64,000 nt of DNA from Neodiprion pinetum (Eukaryota; Arthropoda; Insecta; Hymenoptera; Diprionidae). The stretch is from the NCBI RefSeq assembly GCF_021155775.2, contig NC_060232.1, positions 13,738,251-13,802,250 on the forward strand. The letters are read 5' to 3'. A program made the translations under genes and the position numbers. This document shows, piece after piece, positions 36,206 to 46,639 of this stretch; position 1 is the stretch's first letter, and the number at the start of each line of letters is the position of its first letter. The notes under the pieces were generated by a model. It made no database searches. It saw nothing but the letters and a program-made list of their open reading frames with translations, and was not told the DNA's origin.

Positions 36206-37583
36206 CGCTGTGAGCCTCGCTCGTGCCGCCACCTAGCGGTTTCAAAAGCTAAACAGCCGGCGTGTTAATTTACATTAGAGACATACTGATAAATATCGAA
36301 ATCAGCAAAATATTATCAAATAAGTGATATTTCCATTGTAACAGTGAAGTGAAAAGTTGAAAATAATAACGAGTTGAAACTCCAGTAGTATGTAGCAATA
36401 TAATATTAATAAATACACAATGAAAACCACTACCTTTTACTAATAAAGGTTTTTATTATTCTACTTGATAGTTGTTGTTTTATTAGAAAAAATTGGTGGC
36501 TGTAAATTTACTAATATGCAGATAACATGAATAATATTATCGATGCAAAAGAACAAATTTTCTGGAATTTTATACAAAATTTGATATATTTTAAGTCGTT
36601 GCATAATTCTTTCTACATGAATTCGAACTCTTGCGATGTTGTAAGTCAGATCTGTTTCTTCTTTCGAAAATTCTGATTTTTTTTCCAAAAATGGTGGCAT
36701 AATAAAAAATACTCGTTTACCACTTGCATCAATGATAGATCTGATTTGAGAAAAACCTTTATCTGCTAAAACCACATCACCATCTTCCAATGAATCTACG
36801 AAATTCGATTCAATAGTTAATTGGGAATCACCTTTTCTACCGCCAGCAACTTTCGATTTGAAACAGATGAACCCAGATGGTGTGATTCCAATCAGTACTT
36901 TTGCTGTAAAACCTTTCTTATAATGAGAGTAACAGTAAATACGGTCGTCAACACTTGACGGAACATCTATCTTGAATTCAGTGCAGTCTATGATAACCCG
37001 AGTATTAGAGTACTGAGGTTTAAAACATTCCGGCATAGTCTTCTGTACGGCAGCTCTACTTGGCCAAAACACTAAATTTGCAGTTGACGAACTCAAATAT
37101 TGTAAAGTTGAAAAGAATATCTTGGAGATAGTTGACCGATGTAAACCAAAGAAAATTGCTATGGCTGAAAATGTGAGGCCAGTTTTTATTTTCACTAAAA
37201 AAATTGAAAGCCTCTGTTTTCTTGTTATTGTAGATCTTTCCGATGGGTTTTCAGTTTTAGATAATAAAAAATTAAAGTTCTGGAAGTTCACTCCAGCAAT
37301 ATCTAATAAATCTTCATCGGTCTTAATAGATGGAAAACCACAGAAACTACGCTGTTTCCTATTTTGAACTATTTTATGTGATGCAGTTGGAAACTTGTAA
37401 AATATACAATCACTAGTTTTACCGTTATTTTTGCAGTTAACAGCATAACAAGTGTAATTCCACATACCGTCTATTGTTTCTCATACAAAATGCTATCACA
37501 ACACACGCTGGCTCAACTCACTACTCGCCACCCCGCGCGCTGCGGTCGTTTCGCAGCTCCCCTCCAAGCAGCGGCTCACAGCG
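36206..37583 (-). mobile_element. ISL2EU/Harbinger-type transposon, probable bounds
   Basis: An 11-bp inverted pair, CGCTGTGAGCC at 36206-36216 and GGCTCACAGCG at 37573-37583, brackets the transposase gene. Whether these are the true transposon ends is unproven, since the family normally has longer ends and a 2-bp duplication. Confidence 0.5.
36461..37465 (-). CDS. DDE transposase with partial THAP start (ISL2EU / DDE_Tnp_4 type)
   Basis: An uninterrupted 334-residue frame. The N-terminus has a truncated THAP-like start (CYAVNC then FYKFPTAS) that lacks the later Cys-His pair. A helix-turn-helix follows (about 80-130: TRKQRLSIFLVKIKTGLTFS, LHRSTISKIF). The catalytic core shows VIIDCTEFKI (first Asp), LADKGFSQIR (second Asp) and ARVRIHVERIMQRLK (Glu). 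These spacings fit the DDE_Tnp_4 fold of PIF/Harbinger-like ISL2EU elements, which cut and paste DNA in the nucleus. The catalytic frame is intact. The zinc finger is not, or its missing part lies on another exon. Confidence 0.88.
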   Translation of the reverse strand: MWNYTCYAVNCKNNGKTSDCIFYKFPTASHKIVQNRKQRSFCGFPSIKTDEDLLDIAGVNFQNFNFLLSKTENPSERSTITRKQRLSIFLVKIKTGLTFSAIAIFFGLHRSTISKIFFSTLQYLSSSTANLVFWPSRAAVQKTMPECFKPQYSNTRVIIDCTEFKIDVPSSVDDRIYCYSHYKKGFTAKVLIGITPSGFICFKSKVAGGRKGDSQLTIESNFVDSLEDGDVVLADKGFSQIRSIIDASGKRVFFIMPPFLEKKSEFSKEETDLTYNIARVRIHVERIMQRLKIYQILYKIPENLFFCIDNIIHVICILVNLQPPIFSNKTTTIK

Positions 37584-37683
37584 ATTGTAGTATACAGAGA
37601 GCTATGTTAGCTATTACGACTGTCGATCACGAGCGACAGCATGAGAAGTGTAACGTTCGTACAGACTACAGGTATCGCTAGGG

Positions 37684-39949
37684 CTCATGTACTTCGCATT
37701 CCTCAACACGTTCAAACTTGAATATTAAAAGTTTTAACTATATCCTTATTACATAATCTTATAATATAATAGCACGATATCAAACAGGCGAAACTGCTAT
37801 TTAAATATTAATATTATTACTAAACTTAAACTTTAGCAACGATATAATGGAAAAATATGAAGAAAATTCTCCTATAGTACGTTATGTGATAAAAGTAGGT
37901 TACAGAAAATAAAATTTAAAAAGAACGTTATTTTAATGAAAATACTACGATTTACGTCAGACCTGTACGCTCAAGGGATACTACACCTAATTGTAATATC
38001 CGAGATCCTTGATCATTAAAAATACTACGTAGGCGATCTTTCCACGTACCGGTAACTATAAAAAAGTAGAAAAAAAAGTTGTCGGTCTTAAAATTTTCGG
38101 GTAGTTTTTATCGAAATTTTTGAACAACCTTAAAAATCGTCTTTGAACTACAATTGTTAGTGGAAAATGTTCGAAATTTTTTTCACATCAGCATAAGTAA
38201 CCACCAGGAAAAAGTAAGTATCGGTTTTAGGATGGACGACGAGAATTATGAGATATAGCGGTTTTTCACCAAAAAACATCTGAAAATTTAAGGGTTGATA
38301 ACTTGTTCCCCACTTTTTTACGGGTACCAATAAAAGATCATCCAAGTGATACCTTTGATGATCAAGTATTCAAGGAATTTTCAGTTTGGTCTTCCTTTCA
38401 ACTTAGTTTTCACTTTGTTATGTTGCTCCGTAATAATGAAAGAACGTGAAATATACCCCATACATATGCATATAGTAAGGGGTTTCCAAAAATATCGTTT
38501 TCAAGGACCTAAGTGGATATAAAGAGTGACGGTCAGATTTCCGAAAGACTAAAAAGTTGACGGGCCGAAATCCCGAAAGTCAAATTAACGAAAGTTCAAA
38601 ACGCACAAAGGCCATGAATACGATCAAATGCTGTCTCGTAGAAAAATAAAATTACGAACGCGAAAATGCTTAAATAAATTCAAACCAAAAAGAAATCTGA
38701 AGAATAGTCAAAATTACGAAGGGTAAAATATCGAATCGACGGAATGCGAACTATTCTCAAAACGTTTTTTCGGATAAAAAAGCATTAAGATAAATGATCT
38801 TGCGCTAAAACAGTTATTCGACATTGTGATTTATCGAAAATGAAATTTTCATTTCACCGATCTTTCGTTATTTTAGAGTTCGAATCTTCATAATTTCGAA
38901 TTTTCGGCCAGCCGATTTTTTGATCTTTCAGAGATTTGATCCTCACCCGATATAAAAAAACAGATATGTTCATAAAACACGACACTAATGAACATCGGTG
39001 TCGTAGTTAGCATCGAAATCTTCCTCTATCATCTTGTGGACGTCTTCATCCTCCGAACGCATATTTAGCCTCTCTTCCAACTGTCTAATTTTTGTAAAAG
39101 CTGTTCGTCATCTAACTCGTCGTCATCGGTTTCATCTACTTGATCAGTTGCCAGTGATTTCTACAAAAGTTTGCGATACCTCTGTTTTGTGGTACGCAAA
39201 ACTTCTAGCATATTGGTCTTGAATTCTGCTTTTGCATCAGGACCTCTGAACAAGGGACACATTTTTGCTGTCTCTAAGAGAAAAAGAGACCGTATATATA
39301 TCGGTATTTTCACGCGTCACTGAGAATAATTGAACAATGAAATAAATTTTCAGAAACTTATGGTATAAGATATTGGAAACTTTTGTATCGCCAAGCTGTG
39401 CACTCTTTTTCGCCCTTGGGCACGTGAATGACTTCACTAATTCATCAGTCATCACCTCGTTCAAAGCAGAGTTCAAGAACTCTCGCACCCTTGATTCTCC
39501 TATATTACAGAGATGTAAATACTGGAAAAAAACTTTAATATGGAGTAAAGAGATCTGCTGACAAAAATATAAACTTATTGCCAGATTTATGTTACAGAGT
39601 TAATAAAATACTCTTACCAGTTTTTTACGAATGCTTTTCTAGGATTGTATGAAGTTGACAAATAATACGAACAAATAAAATTGAAAAAAAAACAATTTCA
39701 GAACTTGAAACAAATGAAATAAAAATGACTCAGGAAGTATTCAAACAAAAATTGTATCTATACACCGATACATAGATGTATACAAAGATCCCAGTGCCTT
39801 TACACACCAAATACTTACTTAATTGTCACATAGATATGCATCCGTAGTGGTCACATAAGAAATTTGACCAGTTACTGTTTGGTTACTTTTTAGAAACGAT
39901 TAAATAATTCATCACATATATCCAGAACTATTCACAAAAATCATTAAAA
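37684..39949. other. Intergenic, one foldback and degraded minus-strand coding text
   Basis: It holds the foldback at 38529-38945 and, at 38990-39570 on the minus strand, several open pieces. These include VREFLNSALNEVMTDELVKS, KAEFKTNMLEVLRTTKQRYR and KIRQLEERLNMRSEDEDVHK, spread over different frames with stops. The first piece loosely resembles DUF4806-type transposon-associated proteins, which I cannot confirm. Confidence 0.45.
38529..38945. repeat. Foldback element rich in CGAAA motifs
   Basis: The left arm (from about 38529) and right arm (to about 38945) are diverged reverse complements, with TTTCCGAAAGA against CTGAAAGATCA-like text and GGCCGAAA in both. Short CGAAA motifs recur throughout. 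Confidence 0.6.
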
Positions 39950-40655
39950 ATAATACGATTTTCGGGTACTTTGCAAATTCATAGCTCTTACCCTGGCTCG
40001 ATTCCAAAGTTAAAAATTTCAGGGCTTGTTCGGGACATAATAGACCAACTTTCCTGAAAATTTGAAGCTGATCGAAGTTCAAAGAAAAAAGTTACAGCTA
40101 TTTGAAAATAGCGCTTTTTGAAAAATCGTTTGGCTTTTTGTGGCTATATATTAAACAAATAAAAGAAATTATTGAAATTTAGGGCAAATATCGACAGAAT
40201 AGACCTCAATGAAAAATATCAGCAGTTAGTCAACCTTCTACATTGAAAACTGTAGGTTTGAGAGCCTTTTAAAAACAGGTAGGTTCGCTAAAACGGTGAC
40301 TCATTGTCAGTTGGAAGCTCCCCGCCAAGCCGCATTTGAGTTTGAACTGAAAATCTATTTTTTTCTTGAAAATATAAAGTCAACAGAGAAGAATGCCGTT
40401 TCGTACGAGTCTCTAAATTAATTAGAAGCTAAAATACAAATTTAAAAAATTGAATCATAAATCGACTATTCTTAAATTTAAAAAATTTCTCCATCGGCCA
40501 AATTTGATCGTATCGGGCTCAAATTTTGAGGATCGTCTACCTTTCTACCCTACTTTCGGAGAAAAAATCAGCATCAAAATCTCTGACCCTATTGCGCACA
40601 CTTTCGTCGAAAAGTAATGGATCTGCCCATATATGTATATATATATATATTTATC
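39950..40655. repeat. Dispersed 0.7-kb repeat, copy 1
   Basis: It matches 56760-57425 in the same orientation. Shared blocks include AAAAAAGTTACAGCTAT, GAATGCCGTTT, GGCTCAAATTT and ATCGTCT, and a common end with CCCAT then TATGTAT. No coding capacity or inverted ends were seen. A short TA run lies at 40631-40650. Confidence 0.75.
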
Positions 40656-41117
40656 CACCTTTTTTTTGTTTGTTGTTATTCTTCGGTATTGGACAATTGT
40701 AGAGAGAAGCCTTCTCGGAGATGTTTCCTTAGCAAGTGTAATCTCTGAGGAGATTCTTCCGAGCTGGCGTTTATGTCGTTCGAGGCGGGTAAAGATGTAA
40801 CGGCACAAAAAAAAAACAAACACCGAAACAAAGACAAGTAATGTTTTAATTGTTTAGAAAGAAGGCGTGTACTTTATAAGTTAAGATTGTTTTTAGTTAT
40901 AAAGTCGATCGTAACCAAAATAGCTTGGGTTGAACATTTTCAAAATAGTTCCTGCAAATTGCGTAGTCGGTGTCAACTGTAATCTTGTGCTTTTGGAAAA
41001 AGCTCGACTCGGGGGAAGCTAAAATATGGGCATGCCCAAAACAAATGGTTGGCTGAAGGGATAGGGTGACCAGTTGATCACACGTGCAAGGCTGTGGAGC
41101 AACCAGACCCATCCTGG

Positions 41118-42398
41118 CTAGGTGCTCATTGGAGTTTGTGTGATTTGATTTGACGCGGTTAATGAGCGATATCTTTTTTCTACGGAGAGACAAATTGGCA
41201 AACCATGGACGGCGAAAACCATGGAATCGAGGATGTTAGCTTGACTTGATATTAATGTAGAACTTCTAGATAGATGCCCTAAGTCAGCCCAGAATAAACG
41301 ATTGTTAAGCGCCAACGGATGGTCCTTGGCGGAGGGAGCTACCAAATCTGCCAGCTTTTTTTTATTACCCGGAATACCGACGTGAGCTGGAATCCTGATT
41401 AGGGAGCATTGGCAGTCTAGGTTACGAAGATTGAAATGCTTTTGCTTAATTAAAATTAGAATAGGGTTGACCTTATTGTAGATCAGGGGAAGTGAGAATG
41501 CTACGAGAGCGCTCAAAGAATCTGAGAAGATTAAGGATCTGGTACACCTCATAACCGTGTTTAGCTCCAAGGCCTTGGAGATACCAAGAGCCTCAGCGGA
41601 AAAGATGGATGAATTTTCATTCAGGATGTGGCAAACTGGATCCCTTTCATTCGGTGGGATGACCGCGTCTTGGAGCCGTCTGTATAAAAATGTAAGGAGG
41701 TTGGGAACTTCGTACTGCAGATGGTTCTCAGCCTCGAGGAGGGGGAAAAATCGTTCCTTATTGTGTTACCTATTTCCATATTGATATTAGACTTGGTAAA
41801 AATTGTAAAGTAGTCTAATCTGAAACATGAGGGGACCTTGGAGGAAATTATCCAGGAGGCAAACGTCCGAATAGAAGTCCAGACTTTAAATATGAGTGCC
41901 GGGGAGCGACCGCGACCTCGAACGCACTCATCGATAATTGTTTCTATAAGTTGGAGCTTGGGGATTATCATATTCCGTTGGTTGGTGCAAGTTCTCTACA
42001 CGAAGTTTTTTGTAAGTTTGAGCCTGCTGCTTTGTAGGGGCGGGATGCGGCAGAGATGGAGAGCGACATTATTAGAGGTGGTTCTTAAGCAACCAATGCA
42101 AATTTTCAAGGATAAGGACTGAACAGCATCCAGTCTGAAGAGGTGTGATCGGCAGAATCTCCAAAAAATTGCAAGCCTCAATTTAAATGGCTCTCACATA
42201 TCCCTTGTAAATAAGGAGCATGATAGAATTGTGATATCCCCAGGTGAGACTGGAGAGAACCTTTAGTGTCAAATCTACTTGCAAGGCCTTGAGACAGTTG
42301 AATTCTATGTGGGATTTCCACAGCAACTTCTTGTCGATACAGATCCCTAGTAATCTAACTTTTGAGAAGATATGGATGGGAGCGCCATTTAGTTGCAT
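41118..42398 (-). pseudogene. LINE ORF2 3' part: RT thumb and RNase H
   Basis: In minus-strand order: VRLLGICIDKKLLWKSHIEF (end of reverse transcriptase, 42183-42398), a connecting region, LHFYTDGSKT (first RNase H motif, near 41680), IFSDSLSAL (near 41520) and IRIPAHVGIPGN (near 41390), which holds the His of the fourth RNase H motif. The parts are in different frames, so the gene is dead. RNase H would degrade template RNA during second-strand synthesis. Confidence 0.82.
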
Positions 42399-42465
42399 TT
42401 GGACCGGGATGTTTTCAAGAGACCTTTTAGAGAAAATGCATTATTGGTTTTTGCTAGTGCTCACT

Positions 42466-42992
42466 GCCCTCTGCTTTTTAATCTCTATTTAAAAACTATC
42501 ATTCAATCCACCGGTCCTAATACTAAGACCCTTATATATACGGACGACGTAGCCATCTATTCCTCCAACAAAGTTCTTCAAACGTCACTTAATGGAGTTT
42601 CCACCTCATTGAACTCCCTCAGCAACGTGCTCCTTCAACGGGGTCTCACAAGACCCCGTATATATAAGGGTCTTAGTATTAGGACCGGTGGATTGAATGA
42701 TAGTTTTTAAATAGAGATTAAAAAGCAGAGGGCTTAGAATAAAACTCTGGGGTAAGCCCAGGTTGGTGGATCTGATGCCGAGGTCGGCCCCCTGGGCTCT
42801 ACCATGAATCACTTTGTACCAAATAACATTCTGGATGAATAGAACTATCCGATTCGGAATGCCTAGTGCGACATGGCCGTGGATAAGTATCTTGGGAATA
42901 ACATTGTCTAAGGCCCCCTCTATGTACAGGTAGACATAGGAAAGGAATTCCTTACTGTATTGACTAGCATTTATTGAAATGAATTAATATTC
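42466..42992 (-). pseudogene. LINE ORF2 middle: RT palm with inverted segment
   Basis: The minus strand reads LYIEGALDNVIPKIL (motif A region) and NLGLPQSFILSPLLFNLYLK (motif B, Gly after Gln replaced by Phe-containing text). The catalytic motif C, LIYTDDVAIYSS, is on the opposite (+) strand inside an inverted 112-bp block between perfect 78-bp inverted repeats at 42466-42543 and 42656-42733. The reverse transcriptase cannot be made from this copy. Confidence 0.85.
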
Positions 42993-43590
42993 CTATTTTT
43001 ATTTATCGGCCCTAAATCTTTTAAAACATTCTTTTCCCTCACTTACATTCTCTCATTTAAACTAATTACTAACAATATGGCAAATATACATTCATCCTTC
43101 CATTCAGTCATTCACTCATTCTTGAAATAAATAATGGACAACAGGTGTATATAGGGTTAAAATTGTAAATATAAAAAGTCTTCTCTCATCAGCGTCACTA
43201 TATAAATAAATAATCTCTGTAAAATAGTGTTGACCGTGGCAAAGCGTCTCTTTGCTAATCCCGATTCACTTCTTGGATCCTCCATCGTCGTTCCGCTGCA
43301 GGCGATCAATGGCGACATGCCCATTCGTCGTTTTGAAGATTTGTCTTCTGATAATTTTGCACCGCAACCGGTTGACGGGACACTGTACCATTATCTATTT
43401 TTTGACTTTCACACCTGATGTGTTCTGATGGACGGTTCGTAAGTGAGTGTCTCGTCTCCCAGAAGAACGGTGGGATCACCCGCGGTGTATAACCCGTGAT
43501 TCGGTGGGTGAGCCGAATTTCCTTTGGTCCTTACTTTGACTCTACCCGCGGTACATTTAAATCGTTACATTACGGAGAAATGCTAAATTG
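42985..43590. mobile_element. Insertion of about 0.6 kb within LINE reverse transcriptase
   Basis: LINE text stops near 42992 and resumes near 43585. The flanks GAATTAATATT and AAATTGATATT may be an imperfect duplication. Inside is a + strand open frame (43212-43418) reading KRLFANPDSLLGSSIVVPLQ and onward for 60 or so residues. It is coding-like but I do not recognise it. Confidence 0.5.
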
Positions 43591-45236
43591 ATATTAGTTG
43601 TGAGAACAACCACATTATCGTATACCGATACCTTTCTTGAAACCGAAGAAGCATCTCGGCAAGATATGGTGGTTGTCAACCCACCCATGCAATGTAAAAT
43701 TCATTATGCGTTTCATAGTTTTGAGTATGGCTTTGGGATGAAGTAAACTGCATAATGTGACCATTCTGTCGGAAACTCGTGATTTTGCAAAATTGAGTTG
43801 TACAGAGCAAGCAGGAAGTCAAGACCCTCGGACGGGAGATGCTTCAGAACTTTGGAGATGAGGTCGACCCTCGGACGGGAGATGCTTCAGAACTTTGGAG
43901 ATGAGGTCGACCCTTGGTGAGGATTTACTCTTAGATACCTCTATCGACCACTCCAGTTCTTCTCGAGTCAGGTCGCTATTTAAGATTGGGTTTGCTATTC
44001 TCTGGCATGGCATAGGAGAATTCCTCTGCGGCGTAAGGGGTGGATACCTTATTAAAGGCTGAGACTATGGCAGGGTCGTCAGGAGAGTCGGAGTTAACGG
44101 ATTTTGGTAAATTGAATCTTCTCTTAAAGCACTTAAGGCCTCTTTGATTGATCCCCATACTTTGTCAATGCTCGTTAAAGGGCTACTTGAAGAGCAGAAG
44201 TCCGTAAAGCTTTTTCGTTTTGTCCGCCTGAGGAGGTTCTTTGCCTCCTTCTCGAGCTTATTGTAGCTTACCTAGTTCTCCTCAGAGAAATCATCTCGGA
44301 ATCGCTTGGCCGTCACCCTTCTGGAAGCGACCATGTTGGTGCACTCCTCGTTCCACCATGGAGTAGCTGGAGGGACGCCTTTGGTAAGAGTGTTCTCCGG
44401 ATTTTTACCGCCTGACAATAAGAGATTCGTACAGGATATCGAGGAATAAGTTATACTTTAGATTTAGATAACAAACGTCTGCTTCGTTAAGGATGGTGGA
44501 AACGTTGGATTTCAAGAACTTTTTAAAGGAAGCCCAATCTACTTGATTGAGGGAGAGCTTTTTTCTGACCTGTAGTTTGTGGAAATTTAGCTCAGTCAGA
44601 CGGATATGGATGGGGTAATGATCGCTACCTAGGGGATCATCAAGGGTTGTCCACGAGATGCAAAGGACAGATCAGGCACACTCCTCTCTCATTCTACATG
44701 AAATATTGTCGCCGATCCGTCCTTTAATAACCATAAATTGCTTACTTGACACGCCTCGGATAAAAATCTTTCAACCTGGTTTAAAAGTTGACTACCCCAG
44801 AGGGCATAGCATGCGTTGAAGTTTCACAGATTAGTAAATTATGAAATTGAGATGTGACCTGGAAGAACTCTTTCCACTCAAGACGGTTAAGAAATCTATT
44901 CGATGAGCGATAAAATTTGAGAATGTGGATACTACTGGAATCCGAAAGCTTCAGGCGGACCATATCCCACCCCAGCTTGTTCGGGAGGGGAAGATGATTA
45001 ATTCTCTGGTAAAAAAAGTCTTTGAAGATTAGGAAGGCCAGACATCCCCTTGGGGTGAGGGCCGGCCTGTCCCTTCTTACTGTGTTGTGTCCCTAGTGGT
45101 ATAGAAGGTCGTTTGATGATAACCAGGTTCCCGTAAGACAAATGACGTTGTGTCTGTTACTGAAGCCCTCGATACCGTTCTATTTACTAAAAATATTCCG
45201 GAATTTCCATTGAACTGTGTCTAGTGCAAAGACCAT
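43585..45236 (-). pseudogene. LINE ORF2 5' part: endonuclease and RT start
   Basis: From a methionine at 45236-45234, just 1 nt after the ORF1 stop, the minus strand reads MVFALDTVQWKFRNIFSK, HNVICLTGTWLSSNDLLY (endonuclease motif, usually TETWL), NFNACYALWGSQ (usually DFNAHHxLWG; the Asp is Asn here), and later YNSILQNHEFPTEWSHYAVY and HILPRCFFGFKKG from the reverse transcriptase. Many stops and frameshifts are present. At 43825-43910 a 43-bp unit is tandemly doubled. Confidence 0.8.
43825..43910. repeat. Exact 43-bp tandem duplication inside the LINE
   Basis: Two copies starting CCCTCGGACGGGAGATGC at 43825 and 43868 are identical. The duplication shifts the frame of the LINE ORF2. Confidence 0.92.
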
Positions 45237-45237
45237 G

Positions 45238-46060
45238 TTATTTGTGGCGTTGCCGCCGATAGAGCTCTTCTAAGGCGTTAATATTGGCTATGATGCTATC
45301 GGAATCCGGGAATTTTTCGGCGATGCGGCTACATAGAAAATTGAAGAAGTCACCGAGGGACTTCCGAATTTCAGTTCTCACCCAGTTCATCATCCTCGTG
45401 TCTGAGTTTGAATGTGCGGGGATGATTCGAGCTATATCTAGATACTGCTCGACTTCAATGGAAGTGTCTAGTTCTTCGTAGTTGAAGTTAGAAATTAGGG
45501 TACTTGAATAGTCGCTTTTCCCAAGGAATGAATCAGGTCTTGCTCAATGGGTGTCAGGGGAAGGTAAGAAGGCAGCCGTCCAGAAAAATTCCTCGAGGCT
45601 GGTCTAGCGTTGCGGTTTACGTAGGACGAAATTACTGTAGATGATGTAATCAGTATATTCCTAAGTCGACAGACCTGCAGAGAGGCAGCGGTGGAAATTC
45701 CATCTTGTTTAGTGGAGCGGCCTGAAGAAGGGGGACGAATGATAATATATTTGATATGCCGTCGAGGAGCTTATTGTCCTTTAATACTCTAGCGAAGATC
45801 ATCGCCTTAGATCATACCCTCATTCCCCCCATTTTTGTCACAGACCTGTACTAGGTATGGCGGGAGAGCAACCTGTGTATATCTATTGCTACGGACTCTT
45901 TGGGAAGGAACTCAGGGGATTGGTTGTTTAGACCCTCTAATTTTATATGGTGGCGAATTTGAGTCGCCAGGGGCCTCGTCAGAGGGGTCCTTACTCCTTT
46001 TCGGTACAGGAGTTGGTAACATATCAGGCATTACAAAAAACACAAGATTTACAACAATCA
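45238..46060 (-). pseudogene. LINE ORF1 (gag-like), C-terminal part
   Basis: The minus strand reads YEELDTSIEVEQYLDIARII and then NWVRTEIRKSLGDFFNFL, ending in RRQRHK and TAA at 45240-45238. Upstream pieces (MIFARVLKDNKLLDGISNI, KMEFPPLPLCRSV) sit in other frames. A zinc knuckle was not found. A SINE-like insertion lies at its 5' side. Confidence 0.65.
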
Positions 46061-46076
46061 ACAATACAGGACAAAC

Positions 46077-46201
46077 AGAGTCAAGGCGGCTAGGTGGTCT
46101 AGTGGAGTAAGGCTCCGGCTAACCATCTCTAGACGACAGGTTCAATTCCTGGCTCCGTCGTTAGTTTTTCGAAATCACCAATTGTTCGAATTTATATCTT
46201 T
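46077..46201 (+). mobile_element. tRNA-derived SINE-like insertion with 15-bp target-site duplication
   Basis: The 125-bp insert is flanked by identical 15-mers, CAATACAGGACAAAC, at 46062-46076 and 46202-46216. The first 76 nt (46085-46160) are tRNA-like, with an A box TGGTCTAGTGG (46095-46105) and B box GGTTCAATTCC (46139-46149) matching RNA polymerase III consensus. The acceptor stem pairs only in part, and the D stem is poor. The 3' tail ends TTTATATCTTT rather than in poly-A. It sits in the ORF1 region of the LINE. Confidence 0.75.
46085..46160 (+). tRNA. tRNA-like head of the SINE (not a functional tRNA)
   Basis: It has tRNA length and correct internal promoter boxes, but the acceptor stem matches at about 5 of 7 positions and the D and anticodon stems do not close well, so no anticodon can be assigned. 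It is best read as the degenerate head of the insertion. Confidence 0.4.
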
Positions 46202-46639
46202 CAATACAGGACAAACCTTGCGGAGATCGAAACAGGGAGATAGAAGAGGAGTAGCGAGTTTCCCTTTGTCACTTTCCAATCCGGGTCAGGACTAGATTTG
46301 TTGATAATTGGAGATCCAGTAAATCATTTGACTCGAGCCGGGGCGAGCGGATTATGGAAGATGAGCAGGGCCAATGACCGGCACCTACTTGGTCCATCGG
46401 GGTAATCGCTTTAAATGCGTAGATGTCCGTAGACGCGTAGAATAGGTGTGAAAAATGTTCGCTGAGATGTCAGACAGTTGCGGGAAGGTGCTGAGACGCT
46501 AAGAGACACAAGAGGTATACAAGACACAAGAAGACACAAGACGACGCAAGAGACTAAGAGCACCAGGTTATCACAAATTATGTAAAAATAAGCTCTAGGT
46601 TATTTCACAACTGGGACGAATCAGCCATCTTGAAGCACT

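Larger units (their letters stand above)
40870..46060 (-). mobile_element. I-group LINE retrotransposon, degraded
   Basis: Read on the minus strand, this has ORF1 (gag-like), then ORF2 with endonuclease, reverse transcriptase and RNase H. RNase H after the reverse transcriptase is characteristic of the I group. Frameshifts, stops, an internal inversion, a tandem duplication and two insertions break it. The 5' and 3' limits are approximate. Confidence 0.8.

Noticed and set aside
45284..46110. Plus-strand open frames in the LINE region
   Set aside because: They are shadows of LINE ORF1, which reads well on the minus strand.
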